Shown: positions 7,914-16,148, counted from the first letter of the stretch. The stretch is 38,947 nt of DNA from an uncultured Eubacteriales bacterium (GCA_900542425.1 UQNQ01000015.1:1-38947), one strand, 5' to 3'. Translations and numbers: made by a program. Notes: a model not told the origin generated them from the sequence alone.

Positions 7914-8694
7914 AATTTCCGCATATACGCTGTTTTCCGGTTCTTCCGGCAATTGTACCTACATCCGTTCTCCGAACATAGAAATCCTCATCGATGCCGG
8001 AGTCAGTGCGCGTGCAGTCGAAAAAGCTCTGCATGAAGTCGGCTCTTCGCTCGACCGGATTACAGCCATTTTTATCACGCATGAGCATGTCGATCATACG
8101 CGCGGACTTGAAGTGATTTCTAAAAAACACCATATTCCTACGCATATGACGGAATCCTCCGCAAGGGCGCTGATTACCGACGCCGGAGCTTCTCTCTTAA
8201 ACGATCTGTATCTGCATCCCGCTGGATTCTCAGTGCAATTCGGAAATACTGTGATAAGCTCATTCTCTGTTCCGCATGACAGCGTTGCCGCTGTTGGATA
8301 CACAGTCGAATATAAGGATGCGAGCGGAACGGAAAAGCTTGGTATCGCCACAGATATCGGACATATAAGCGACAGCGTTCTTTCCTCGCTCATCGGTTCC
8401 GATTCTGTGATAATCGAGGCAAATCATGACGTGGAAATGCTTCTTTCCGGACCGTATCCATATTCTCTCAAGCGACGGATTTTATCCGATACCGGACATC
8501 TTTCCAACGCTTCCTCCGGAGAGCTGGCAAAGCTCCTTGCTTCCCGCGGAACCAAAAATTTTCTGCTTGCTCATCTTTCCAAGGAAAACAACTATCCTCC
8601 GACGGCGGAAGCTGCTGTTCGCGCGGCGCTTGCGGATTTCGGAGATATTTCGCTTTCTGTTGCCAGTCCCGACTCGCCAACAAAGCTTAGATAA
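7906..8694 (+). CDS. MBL-fold metallohydrolase, YycJ/WalJ-like
   Basis: 262-residue metallo-beta-lactamase-fold protein. It opens with YTLFSGSSGNCTYI, typical of the YycJ group, and carries the metal motif THEHVDH (residues 58-64). Further conserved points are ATDIGHISD and EANHD, which supply later metal ligands, and a final LLAHLSKENN. In Bacillus the relative is encoded with the WalRK operon and is a putative nuclease linked to cell-wall and DNA-repair phenotypes; no walRK lies in this window. The open frame extends upstream to 7747, but that part overlaps galK out of frame. The ATG at 7906 fits the family start and overlaps the galK stop. The nearest SD-like GGAG is 15 bases away, so translation probably depends on galK. 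Confidence 0.85.
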   Translation: MDKISAYTLFSGSSGNCTYIRSPNIEILIDAGVSARAVEKALHEVGSSLDRITAIFITHEHVDHTRGLEVISKKHHIPTHMTESSARALITDAGASLLNDLYLHPAGFSVQFGNTVISSFSVPHDSVAAVGYTVEYKDASGTEKLGIATDIGHISDSVLSSLIGSDSVIIEANHDVEMLLSGPYPYSLKRRILSDTGHLSNASSGELAKLLASRGTKNFLLAHLSKENNYPPTAEAAVRAALADFGDISLSVASPDSPTKLR

Positions 8695-8764
8695 ATGCTT
8701 TGCGGCAATTTGAAAAGAAAGGCTTCCATCCCTATATCGCTTGCCAAAAGAAAGGATTTTTTCT

Positions 8765-9259
8765 GTGAAAGTCGTCGAAAAACAACGAAACAGCCGTATG
8801 TGCATCATCTGTGGACTTGACAACGAAGCCGGTGTAAAAGCTGCTTTTTATAAAATGGAAGATGGCTGCGTCAAAACGCTGTTCTCCTATCGTGATATCC
8901 ACCAAAGTTATCCCGGGCGCGTTCACGGCGGACTCATTACGGCCATGCTTGATGAACTTGGCTGCCGCGCTTACTGGGCGGCATATGATGAAGAAACGCT
9001 TGCCGTTACGATGTCACTTGAAACCAAATACAAGAAGCCTGTCCCTTACGACATTCCCCTTATCGGTACCGGAAAAGTTTTGCGTGCCACATCCCTTTTT
9101 ATTGAGGCAGAAGCTTTTATCCGATTGACGGATGGGACGGAACTTGCCGCCGGCAAAATGAGATATATGAAGCTCCCCATTGAAAAAATCAGCGAGGGGG
9201 CATCCTATCACGAGGAAATGTGTTATTGGATTCCGGATGAAATAACAGAAATTGACTGA
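8765..9259 (+). CDS. PaaI-type hotdog thioesterase
   Basis: A 164-residue single hotdog domain. The motif VHGGLITAMLDELGCRA (about 53-69) is the 4HBT/PaaI signature, with the conserved HGG and an Asp/Glu pair at 63-64 on the central helix. Such enzymes hydrolyse acyl-CoA thioesters. Start choice: the frame opens with a TTG at 8741, but GAAAGGA eight bases before a GTG at 8765 marks the GTG as the real start. A CIIC pair near residues 13-16 precedes the fold. It follows the metallohydrolase by 70 bp on the same strand. The substrate is unknown. Confidence 0.82.
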   Translation: MKVVEKQRNSRMCIICGLDNEAGVKAAFYKMEDGCVKTLFSYRDIHQSYPGRVHGGLITAMLDELGCRAYWAAYDEETLAVTMSLETKYKKPVPYDIPLIGTGKVLRATSLFIEAEAFIRLTDGTELAAGKMRYMKLPIEKISEGASYHEEMCYWIPDEITEID

Positions 9260-9325
9260 CTGCCCAACAAAGAACTCCCATTTCTATGCTTCCCTATAAT
9301 CTTCTAAACACAGAAAGGAGAAAAT

Positions 9326-9808
9326 ATGCTGCAGATCAATATCCTGCACGTTGGGAACATCAAAGATAAATTTTTTGCCGATGCCGTAGCGGAATATGAA
9401 AAAAGGCTCTCTTCTTCCTGTAAACTCCGGAATATCGAACTTAAGGAAGAAAAACCACCGGAAAATCCGTCCGCCGCAGAAATTTCATCTTTAATCCGAA
9501 AGGAAGGAGACAGGCTTCTCGCTTCCCTTCCTCAAAAAAGCTATTCGATTGCACTTTGTATTGAGGGCACGGAGCTTTCCTCGGAAGAACTTGCCGCAAA
9601 GCTTTCGGGAATTACCGTTTCCGGATATTCCGAAATCACGTTTATCATCGGCGGTGCTTTCGGAATGGACGAACGTGTTAAAAAGGCGGCAAATTTGCGT
9701 CTTTCCTTCTCCCGTATGACATTTACCCATCGCATGATGCGTGTTCTTCTCCTTGAGCAGCTTTATCGTGCGATAAACATACTTTCAGGCGGAAATTATC
9801 ATAAATAA
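9326..9808 (+). CDS. rlmH: 23S rRNA pseudouridine-1915 N3-methyltransferase
   Basis: SPOUT-class methyltransferase that methylates pseudouridine 1915 of helix 69 in assembled 70S ribosomes using SAM. At 160 residues it has the family's exact size. The trefoil-knot motif IGGAFGMDE (about 108-116) and the C-terminal LSFSRMTFTHRMMRVLLLEQLYRA and NILSGGNYHK segments are all present; the last supplies the conserved tyrosine-histidine end. AAAGGAG sits upstream of the ATG, and a TATAAT (9295-9300) with a weak -35 may be its promoter. In many Firmicutes rlmH lies near yycJ, and here the two are separated only by the thioesterase. Confidence 0.96.
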   Translation: MLQINILHVGNIKDKFFADAVAEYEKRLSSSCKLRNIELKEEKPPENPSAAEISSLIRKEGDRLLASLPQKSYSIALCIEGTELSSEELAAKLSGITVSGYSEITFIIGGAFGMDERVKKAANLRLSFSRMTFTHRMMRVLLLEQLYRAINILSGGNYHK

Positions 9809-9838
9809 AAAGTTTTTCTAAAACCAACGGAGGAAAGC

Positions 9839-10159
9839 ATGAAATTTGCCTATTTGATCATGGGAAGCTTTCAAAGTGAAACTGACAGAGCCGTTCTTCA
9901 AGACGGAATGGTTCAAATCATCGGCGTCGCAGACATACAGGACGCCACTGCCGTCGCCCGGAAATTATGGAAAGACGGAGTCGGCTGCATTGAACTGTGC
10001 GGTGCTTTCGGAGCCGACGGTGCAAAAAAAATCATAGAAGCTACTCAAAATCAGATCCCGGTAGGATATGTCACGCACTTGCCGGAACAAGAGGCAGTAT
10101 ATCAGGCAGCTTTTCCGGACGACCTCTCCCGCCGTATGGCAATAGACAAAAACAACTAA
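9839..10159 (+). CDS. DUF6506 family protein
   Basis: A 106-residue soluble protein resembling small uncharacterised proteins of Clostridia grouped as DUF6506. Conserved-looking segments are MKFAYLIMG at the N-terminus, GVGCIELCGAFG (49-60) and VGYVTHLPEQ. The alternating strand-helix pattern with a Gly-rich CGAFG loop suggests a small alpha/beta fold that could bind a ligand. No catalytic motif is recognised and no function is assigned. GGAGG lies eight bases before the ATG. It is 30 bp after rlmH and probably shares its transcript. Confidence 0.8.
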   Translation: MKFAYLIMGSFQSETDRAVLQDGMVQIIGVADIQDATAVARKLWKDGVGCIELCGAFGADGAKKIIEATQNQIPVGYVTHLPEQEAVYQAAFPDDLSRRMAIDKNN

Positions 10160-10441
10160 AATGTTTTCCGTTCCGCATACACTTTCTTTGTCCAGATTCC
10201 TCCGAACAAAAAAACGCTATCCATGACTTGTGAAAATGCAGAGCAAAAGTTGCTTTTTGTGTGAAATTGTTTTGACAAGCTACCATCCGGTTTGGTCTTA
10301 CGACGGCATTCTTTATCTGTCCGAAGGTACACTCCGCCTGATTCCCACAAAAGGATAATGTATACTTCCCGACTCCCGATAAATCCGGTTGCGGCGATAT
10401 CGCTGCGTATGCTATTTTTTATTTGATGAAAGAGGGTTTTT
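10160..10441. other. Gap before mnmG with a weak terminator
   Basis: 282 bp without a gene. A 5-bp stem AGCAA/TTGCT followed by four to five T (10242-10258) may end the rlmH transcript. The palindrome GCGATATCGC (10394-10403) lies about 40 bp before the mnmG ATG. A poor TTGCGG/TATTTT pair around it is the only promoter candidate. Confidence 0.35.
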
Positions 10442-12355
10442 ATGGAATTTTATGTTGATACCGTAGACGTCGCCGTTGTCGGCGCAGGTCACGCCGGCTG
10501 CGAGGCGGCTCTTGCCGCCGCGCGCATGGGATGCCGTACTGCGCTTTTCACCATTTCCAACGACGCGGTAGCGAACATGCCCTGTAATCCCTCAATCGGC
10601 GGTACAGGAAAAGGACAGCTCGTCTTTGAAATCGATGCGCTCGGCGGTGAAATGGGCAGAGCCGCAGATAAAGTTATGCTGCAGGATCGCATTCTCAACG
10701 CCAGCAAGGGGCCAGCCGTCCAGTCCAAACGAATTCAGGCAGACCGTATGCTGTACCGCGATATCATGAAAAAGACAATTGAACACACAGACGGGCTTTC
10801 CCTTATTCAAGCAGAAATTACCGATATCCGTATAAAAGACGGGGCTGTTTCTGAAATTGTGACCGAACTCGGTGCGGTTTGGAAGGCAAAAGCCGTTGTC
10901 GTTTGCACGGGAACTTATCTTGATTCCCGTGTTATTATCGGAGATTTTCACATGTCTTCCGGTCCGGACGGGCTTCACGCAGCAAAATCACTAACCGCTT
11001 CCCTCTTGAGGCTTGGAATCCGTATGATGCGTTTCAAAACAGGCACTCCGCCCCGTATTGACAGCCGCACCATTGATTATACAAAGCTGGAAAGACAAGA
11101 CGGCGAAGAACATCCAACTCCCTATTCCGCCGATACCAAAATCGCTGACCTTGAAGCAAGGCCCAAACTTCCCTGTTATATTGCCTATACCAACGAAAAA
11201 ACGCATGCAATCATTCGTCGTCATCTTGACCGCTCGCCGCTCTATTCCGGCGAAATACACGGAATCGGTCCGCGTTATTGCCCCAGCATTGAAGATAAAG
11301 TCGTCCGTTTTCCCGATAAACATCGTCACCAGCTTTTTGTCGAACCGACAGGACTCGGAACCGGTGAAATGTATTTGCAGGGGTTCAGTTCTTCCATGCC
11401 GGCAGATGTTCAACTCGAAATGCTCCATTCCATTGAAGGATTCGAACATGCTGTTATCATGCGTTCTGCTTATGCCATTGAATATGACTGTATTGATTCC
11501 ACACAGCTTGACGCCTCACTTTCTTTTAAGGCGATACAAGGACTTTACGGTGCCGGACAATTCAACGGCACTTCCGGTTATGAAGAAGCTGCGGCACAAG
11601 GACTTATCGCCGGTATCAACGCCGCTCGTTTTGTCATGGGAAAACCGCCTGTCGTTTTGACACGCGACAGCTCCTATATCGGTACGCTGATTGATGACCT
11701 GATAACCAAAGGAACAAACGAGCCTTACCGTATGATGACTTCCCGTTCAGAATATCGTCTGCTGCTCAGGCAAGATAATGCCGATGCGCGCCTTTCCCGT
11801 ATCGGACATGAGGCAGGACTTTTATCGGATGCCGCTTTCGCACGTTATGAAAAAAAGGAGTCTCTTATCGCTGAGGAAAAAAGGAGACTTCAAAAAACGG
11901 TATTTTCTCCGACAGATACGCTGAATTCCATTCTGAAAAAGGCTGGACAGCCCGAGGTAAAAACAGGCGTTCGCGCCATAGACTTGCTCCGCCGGCCGGG
12001 AATCACATACGAGATGCTTGCCGACGTGGATCTTTCCAGACCGGCACTGCCGGCGAATGTGATTTTTACGGTACAGACCGAAATTAAATATGAAGGCTAT
12101 ATCAAAAAACAACTCATGGATGCCGCTCGTTTTGAAAAGCTTGAAAAAAAACTTCTTCCCGCCGACATTGTTTATGAAAACATCATCGGACTTTCTACTG
12201 AAGCCATGCAAAAGCTCTCCTCGCAAAGACCGGCTTCCATCGGAGCGGCGTCGAGAATCAGCGGCGTAAGTCCTGCGGATATATCGGTTTTACTTATCTA
12301 TTTGGATCTCCGGCATCGCGGAGAAGAAAAGGAATCCCCACATGAACCAAGTTGA
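10442..12355 (+). CDS. mnmG: tRNA uridine-34 carboxymethylaminomethyl modification enzyme, FAD subunit
   Basis: With MnmE, MnmG builds the cmnm5 group on wobble U34 of several tRNAs using FAD and methylene-tetrahydrofolate. The 637 residues match full-length MnmG. The Rossmann FAD motif GAGHAGCEAA is at 14-23, NPSIGGTGKGQL at about 49-60, the FKTGTPPRID cysteine/loop region follows, and YEEAAAQGLIAGINAA and RTxEYR-like SRSEYRLLLRQDNAD segments come later; the C-terminal MnmE-binding domain is complete. The partner mnmE usually lies directly upstream, but here it is absent and a DUF6506 gene takes its place. The gene overlaps rsmG by 14 bp. It is transcribed toward the replication origin, opposite to the usual orientation. 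Confidence 0.97.
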   Translation: MEFYVDTVDVAVVGAGHAGCEAALAAARMGCRTALFTISNDAVANMPCNPSIGGTGKGQLVFEIDALGGEMGRAADKVMLQDRILNASKGPAVQSKRIQADRMLYRDIMKKTIEHTDGLSLIQAEITDIRIKDGAVSEIVTELGAVWKAKAVVVCTGTYLDSRVIIGDFHMSSGPDGLHAAKSLTASLLRLGIRMMRFKTGTPPRIDSRTIDYTKLERQDGEEHPTPYSADTKIADLEARPKLPCYIAYTNEKTHAIIRRHLDRSPLYSGEIHGIGPRYCPSIEDKVVRFPDKHRHQLFVEPTGLGTGEMYLQGFSSSMPADVQLEMLHSIEGFEHAVIMRSAYAIEYDCIDSTQLDASLSFKAIQGLYGAGQFNGTSGYEEAAAQGLIAGINAARFVMGKPPVVLTRDSSYIGTLIDDLITKGTNEPYRMMTSRSEYRLLLRQDNADARLSRIGHEAGLLSDAAFARYEKKESLIAEEKRRLQKTVFSPTDTLNSILKKAGQPEVKTGVRAIDLLRRPGITYEMLADVDLSRPALPANVIFTVQTEIKYEGYIKKQLMDAARFEKLEKKLLPADIVYENIIGLSTEAMQKLSSQRPASIGAASRISGVSPADISVLLIYLDLRHRGEEKESPHEPS

Positions 12356-13088
12356 TTTTTTAAAGCTTCAAGAACAAGTGTTTTCTTGTAATTCTCTTTC
12401 CGAATATATAACACCGGAGAGTTCAGAACGTTTTTTCGAACTTTCCCATATCATGCTCGAAGCCAATGCCACCATGAATTTAACAGCGCTGCGCGATGAA
12501 AAAGCTGTCATTACAAAGCATTTTGCAGATTGTCTCCTTGCCGCAAAGTATCTGCCACAAAAGCCCTGCCGTCTTCTTGATGTCGGCAGCGGAGGCGGAA
12601 TGCCCGCCCTTCCTTTTGCCATCGTTCGACCGGACATAGAAATCACCGCACTTGACGCCACCGCAAAAAAGACTGCGTATATTTCCCACGCAGCCAAAGC
12701 GCTCGGTCTGCGAAATGTTGATACGCTAACCGGACGGGCAGAAGAGCTGGGCACAGATCTTCATTATCGGGAAAAATTTGATGTCGTTTGCGCCAGAGCC
12801 GTAGCGGAATTGCCGATCTTGCTTGAATGGTGTATTCCTTTTGTGAAAAACGGTGGAATTTTTATTGCTTTAAAAGGAAAAAACGGACCTTTTGAACTTA
12901 AAAAGTCTGAAAATGCGTTTCAAGAATTGTTTTGTGAACTAGAATCAAAAGCGAACTTTTGTTTAGAAGATCCACTTGCTGAAGAGCCGGAAACAAGCGA
13001 GCGCTATATTTATGTCATTCGAAAAAAAAGCCCGACTTTAAAAAAATATCCCAGAAGAAACGCTTTAATTACAAAATCTCCTTTGTAA
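12342..13088 (+). CDS. rsmG: 16S rRNA guanine-527 N7-methyltransferase
   Basis: SAM-dependent Rossmann methyltransferase acting on G527 of 16S rRNA in the 30S subunit. The 248 residues match RsmG. Visible features are an N-terminal helical part, NATMNLTALRD before the fold, the SAM-binding loop LLDVGSGGGMPALPFAI, then ALDATAKKTAYI and the VCARAVAELPILLEW motif. The start lies 14 bp inside mnmG, with AAGGAA just upstream. The tail ends in a basic, poorly conserved stretch. The gene is followed by a strong terminator. Loss of RsmG commonly gives low-level streptomycin resistance. Confidence 0.96.
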   Translation: MNQVDFLKLQEQVFSCNSLSEYITPESSERFFELSHIMLEANATMNLTALRDEKAVITKHFADCLLAAKYLPQKPCRLLDVGSGGGMPALPFAIVRPDIEITALDATAKKTAYISHAAKALGLRNVDTLTGRAEELGTDLHYREKFDVVCARAVAELPILLEWCIPFVKNGGIFIALKGKNGPFELKKSENAFQELFCELESKANFCLEDPLAEEPETSERYIYVIRKKSPTLKKYPRRNALITKSPL

Positions 13089-13129
13089 TTGATGAAACTC
13101 TGAAAAAGAACCAGAAAAACACCAAAAAC

Positions 13130-13177
13130 AGCATGAAATTTTGTTTTTTTGCAGACAAAATTTTCATGCTTTTTTTG
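13130..13177 (+). terminator. Intrinsic terminator after rsmG
   Basis: Left arm 13130-13143 and right arm 13156-13170 (AGCATGAAA/TTTCATGCT plus TTTTG/CAAAA, with one bulged T) are followed by eight T. It closes the mnmG-rsmG unit, so the noc-like gene needs its own promoter. Confidence 0.85.
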
Positions 13178-13188
13178 AAATTCTTTGC

Positions 13189-13199
13189 TATGATATGAT
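13189..13199 (+). promoter_or_regulatory. Possible -10 elements before the noc-like gene
   Basis: Two overlapping TATGAT hexamers (13189-13194 and 13194-13199) lie about 30 bp before the ATG. No good -35 is present; only the terminator's T tract lies at the right distance. Confidence 0.3.
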
Positions 13200-13225
13200 T
13201 AACTTATGATATCGGAGGCAAAAGA

Positions 13226-14044
13226 ATGGAAGTTACGGAAACCAGCGCCGAAATCAAAGAACGAATCGGAGAACTTGCACGCGGAAAATGGAAAACCGCC
13301 GTTAGAATGGTTGATACCGCGCTGATTTGTCCCAACCCTTTTCACGCTCCCGAAAAATTTGATGAAGCCGACATTCAAAACTTGGCAGATGAAATCAGAA
13401 AAAATGGTATGAAAAATCCGCTTACCATTCGAGCAGTCGGAACCGCTCATCATCCAATGTTTCAATTGATAGCCGGAGAAAAGCGTCTTCGCGCTTGTAT
13501 TTATGGAGATATTTCTCCGATTCCTTGTGTAATCGTCGATGCGAATCCGGACAGACTAGCGCAAACAGGAGAAATTCCTTTGCCACGCAATTATTTTGAA
13601 GAAGCGGAAATGATCTACGAACTTCTGTCAAAAAGCGGAGTTTCTGCGGAACGGATGGCAAAAAGTCTCGGAATCACAGAGGAAGCGTTAAATAACAAGA
13701 TTTCTCTTTTAAAATTCGACCCGACGGAACGAAAGATTATTTTGAAAGCAAAAATATCTGCCGATTCGGCATATCAGCTTCAAAGACTTGCTCCGGAGCC
13801 AAAATGTGAACTCTACCGTGCAATGGTAAACGGCGTTGCCGGCAGAGACGCTGAAGATTTAATTTCTGAACTGTCCGTAAGCCGACATCATACCAAAATC
13901 GTGATTAAAGATATCCGTCTGTTTTTCAATACCATTGATAAAGCAATCGCCATTATGAACAGAAGCGGAATTCCCGTTAAATGTGAAAGAGAAGAAAGAA
14001 AGACTTTCACAAGACTCGTTATCACCGTGCCTAAGCGCACATGA
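13226..14044 (+). CDS. Noc-like ParB-family protein with degenerate CTP-binding motifs
   Basis: A 272-residue ParB/Noc-family protein at the canonical noc position between rsmG and parA. The C-terminus (KDIRLFFNTIDKAIAIMN and RLVITVPKR) aligns by eye with the dimerisation tail of Bacillus Noc, and a helix-turn-helix is seen at about 141-164 (VSAERMAKSLGITEEALNNKISLL). The three CTP-switch motifs are altered. Box 1, normally QPR-x-x-F, reads HAPEKF (40-45). Box 2, normally GERRxRA, reads GEKRLRA (84-90). Box 3, normally ENxQRxxL, is replaced by a segment around 112-123 (AQTGEIPLPRNY). The neighbouring ParB keeps all three. The N-terminal amphipathic membrane-targeting helix of Noc is not obvious. 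GGAGG lies seven bases upstream of the ATG. It may be a nucleoid-occlusion protein that no longer clamps with CTP, or a repurposed regulator. Confidence 0.75.
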   Translation: MEVTETSAEIKERIGELARGKWKTAVRMVDTALICPNPFHAPEKFDEADIQNLADEIRKNGMKNPLTIRAVGTAHHPMFQLIAGEKRLRACIYGDISPIPCVIVDANPDRLAQTGEIPLPRNYFEEAEMIYELLSKSGVSAERMAKSLGITEEALNNKISLLKFDPTERKIILKAKISADSAYQLQRLAPEPKCELYRAMVNGVAGRDAEDLISELSVSRHHTKIVIKDIRLFFNTIDKAIAIMNRSGIPVKCEREERKTFTRLVITVPKRT

Positions 14045-14052
14045 TATACCAA

Positions 14053-14068
14053 TGTTCCACGTGGAACG
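14053..14068. other. parS site 1
   Basis: TGTTCCACGTGGAACG; the inner 14 bp (14054-14067) are a perfect palindrome matching the ParB site core GTTnCACGTGnAAC. It lies 9 bp past the noc-like stop codon. Confidence 0.85.
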
Positions 14069-14163
14069 TCCTATGCCGGGGACACACGCAGAACATACTG
14101 CCGAAGGGCAAGCCGATGTCATCAGAGGCAGAGCACCCCCCAAGGATTCATAGTTTTTCTCCC
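14069..14163. ncRNA. Putative structured element between two parS sites
   Basis: A 95-nt stretch clearly richer in G+C than the flanking intergenic DNA. Nested complementary blocks are CTATG (14071-14075) with CATAG (14149-14153), GGGG (14078-14081) with CCCC (within 14136-14141), and CTGCC (14098-14102) with GGCAG (14127-14131). CTGC can alternatively pair with GCAG (14088-14091), and TGCC with GGCA (14107-14110). It is followed at once by a strong terminator on the plus strand. I recognise no known RNA family. It may simply be the 3-prime end of the noc-like transcript. Confidence 0.35.
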
Positions 14164-14202
14164 AGATAAAAGCGCCGCAATCGCGGCGCTTTTATCTTTT
14201 TT
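14164..14202 (+). terminator. Intrinsic terminator after the noc-like gene
   Basis: A perfect 15-bp stem with arms 14164-14178 and 14183-14197 (core AGCGCCGC/GCGGCGCT), a 4-nt loop and a T run (14197-14202). It separates the noc-like transcript from parAB, and parS site 2 begins 4 bp further on. Confidence 0.9.
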
Positions 14203-14205
14203 CCA

Positions 14206-14221
14206 TGTTCCACGTGGAACA
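14206..14221. other. parS site 2
   Basis: TGTTCCACGTGGAACA, a perfect 16-bp palindrome of the ParB-binding consensus. It lies about 34 bp upstream of the parA -35, so ParB spreading from here could affect parA transcription. Confidence 0.92.
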
Positions 14222-14254
14222 ATAAGAGGTTCATAACCTTTTTGTGCATCAAGC

Positions 14255-14283
14255 TTGACTTCTTTCTTGTCCCATGATATAAT
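14255..14283 (+). promoter_or_regulatory. parA promoter
   Basis: TTGACT (14255-14260), 17 bp, perfect TATAAT (14278-14283) with extended -10 TGA. The start would be about 55 bp before the parA GTG. Confidence 0.8.
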
Positions 14284-14348
14284 GAATATATTCTTTAATC
14301 TATAAATTATCCGTTTTTTAACCATATTCAGAAAGCAGAGGGGCAATT

Positions 14349-15110
14349 GTGGCAAAAACTATCTCTTTTGCAAATCAAAAAGGAGGCGTCGGAAAAACCA
14401 CCTCCGCAATTAATATTGCATCCGCTATTGGAATTTCAGGCAAAAAAATTCTTCTTATCGATTGCGATCCACAGGGAAACGCAACAAGCGGTGTCGGAAT
14501 TCGGAAATCTCGGATCCAAGCGACAATTTATGATGTTTTAATCGGCAGATGCCATGCATCAGATGCCATAATCCAGACAGAATATAAAAATCTCAGTATC
14601 ATTCCATCGGGAATGGATCTGGCAGCCGCTGAACTCGAACTTGCGGATATTGAAAAACGACAAAATCGGTTAAAAGATCCGTTGTCAGAGGTTTCTGACA
14701 ACTATGACTATATTCTGATCGACTGCCCTCCGTCTCTCGGCATGCTGACAGTGAATGCGCTGACCGCCTCTGACGGAGTCGTTATTCCCATGCAATGCGA
14801 GTATTTTTCTTTGGAAGGGCTGTCTCAGATCATGATGACGATCAAGCAGGTAAAAAAGCTCTATAATCCGATGCTGACTTTAACCGGCATTCTCGTCACC
14901 ATGTATAACGGCCGGCTGAATCTTTCGCTGCAGGTCCTCGATGAACTGAAAAAACATTATGCAGACAAGCTATTTTCCGTCGCAATCAATCGAAATGTGC
15001 GTCTTAGCGAAGCGCCAAGTTACGGCGCGCCAATCCAATATTACGATAAATATGCGAAAGGCAGCTCCGATTATGATAAAATTGCCGCAGAATTAATGGA
15101 GCGTATTTAA
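14349..15110 (+). CDS. parA: Chromosome partitioning ATPase ParA (Soj)
   Basis: Deviant Walker ATPase that binds DNA non-specifically as an ATP dimer, interacts with ParB-parS complexes and modulates DnaA in relatives such as Bacillus Soj. The 253 residues show the deviant P-loop KGGVGKTT at 11-18 (signature Lys11, catalytic Lys16), Walker A-prime LLIDCDPQGNATSG and Walker B ILIDCPPSLG. Translation starts at a GTG (14349) after GAGGGG; the overlapping TTG frame two bases earlier is not used. It is the first gene of the parA-parB pair, 61 bp before parB, under a strong extended -10 promoter. It reads toward oriC. Confidence 0.97.
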   Translation: MAKTISFANQKGGVGKTTSAINIASAIGISGKKILLIDCDPQGNATSGVGIRKSRIQATIYDVLIGRCHASDAIIQTEYKNLSIIPSGMDLAAAELELADIEKRQNRLKDPLSEVSDNYDYILIDCPPSLGMLTVNALTASDGVVIPMQCEYFSLEGLSQIMMTIKQVKKLYNPMLTLTGILVTMYNGRLNLSLQVLDELKKHYADKLFSVAINRNVRLSEAPSYGAPIQYYDKYAKGSSDYDKIAAELMERI

Positions 15111-15171
15111 TCTCGCTTTTCACCTCATCCGGCAATTCAAAAGAAAGAGTCATATAGAAAGGAAAACACCC

Positions 15172-16044
15172 ATGCCACAAAAGAAAAAAGCGCTCGGACG
15201 CGGGCTTGACGCCATTCTCGTGGATAATAATGAACAAACAAGCGGAGAAGGCGGAATTACCATGATGCGGATCGGCGATGTAGAACCGAATGCCGATCAG
15301 CCAAGAAAAAATTTTGATTCCAGTGAATTGGAGATGCTTGCCGAGTCTATTACGCAATACGGCATGATTCAGCCAATTACCGTCCGTGCCGTAGACGGAA
15401 TTTATCAAATTGTTACCGGGGAACGCCGTTGGCGAGCTGCACGAATGGCGGGGATCTCTGAGATTCCGGTTATCATTATCACAGCAGACGATAAAAAAGC
15501 CGCAGAACTTGCCTTGGTTGAAAATATCCAACGCAGTGACTTGAATCCTATTGAAGAAGCGGAAGGCTTCGCTTCTTTAATACAAGAATACGGATTAACC
15601 CAAGAAGAAGCGGCAAAACGCATCGGAAAAAGCCGAACAGTCGTCACCAACGCTCTTCGCCTGTTATCTTTACCGGAAAAGGTTCGAAAATTGATCGAAA
15701 GCGGGGAACTGTCAACCGGACATGCCAAAGTTTTACTTGGAATCAATAATCCTGAAAAGCTCGAAGCCGCAGCAAATCAAGTTGTTCTTCGTGCACTCTC
15801 GGTTAGAGACACAGAAAAACTTGTAAAAATACTAAATACCCCTTCACCGGAACCGGTTCATATCGTACGGGATGTTGACCATACGCGCGCGCTGGAACTG
15901 AAACTTCAAAAACATCTCGGAAGAACGGTAAAAATTACGGAAAAAGGGAAGCGCCATTCCATTTCTATCGGATATTCCGACAATGAAGATTTGGAATCCC
16001 TGCTTAAAATGCTGTGTGGAGAATCATTTTTAATTAACTTATGA
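15172..16044 (+). CDS. parB: Chromosome partitioning protein ParB (Spo0J)
   Basis: CTP-dependent DNA clamp that loads at parS, slides, and recruits SMC/condensin. The 290 residues show every expected element: a basic N-terminal KKKALGRGLDAIL (4-16) that stimulates ParA ATPase, CTP box 1 QPRKNF (43-48), box 2 GERRWRA (83-89), box 3 ENIQRSDLNPIEEA (117-130), a helix-turn-helix (about 143-168, KSRTVVTNALRLL) and a C-terminal dimerisation domain. Two matching parS sites lie 0.95-1.1 kb upstream. The contrast with the degenerate Noc-like paralogue two genes away is clear. GAAAGGA precedes the ATG. Confidence 0.97.
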   Translation: MPQKKKALGRGLDAILVDNNEQTSGEGGITMMRIGDVEPNADQPRKNFDSSELEMLAESITQYGMIQPITVRAVDGIYQIVTGERRWRAARMAGISEIPVIIITADDKKAAELALVENIQRSDLNPIEEAEGFASLIQEYGLTQEEAAKRIGKSRTVVTNALRLLSLPEKVRKLIESGELSTGHAKVLLGINNPEKLEAAANQVVLRALSVRDTEKLVKILNTPSPEPVHIVRDVDHTRALELKLQKHLGRTVKITEKGKRHSISIGYSDNEDLESLLKMLCGESFLINL

Positions 16045-16100
16045 TGCATTTCTATGGTTAACAGCCTTATTTCTTAAATATCTATTCATCCATTAAAATT

Positions 16101-16148
16101 GAAAATCAAAAAATAACTCAATGCGCCTGATTGGGAGCATTGATTTTC
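16101..16148 (+). terminator. Weak terminator-like hairpin after parB
   Basis: TCAATGC (16118-16124) pairs with GCATTGA (16137-16143), and GAAAATCA (16101-16108) can alternatively pair with TGATTTTC (16141-16148). Only four T follow, so termination would be weak. Confidence 0.4.

Noticed and set aside
14098..14131. Resemblance of GCCGAAGGGCAAGCC to part of a glycine riboswitch
   Set aside because: The CUCUCAGG core and the rest of the aptamer are missing, and the downstream genes are parAB, not glycine metabolism. Treated as an unassigned structured element.
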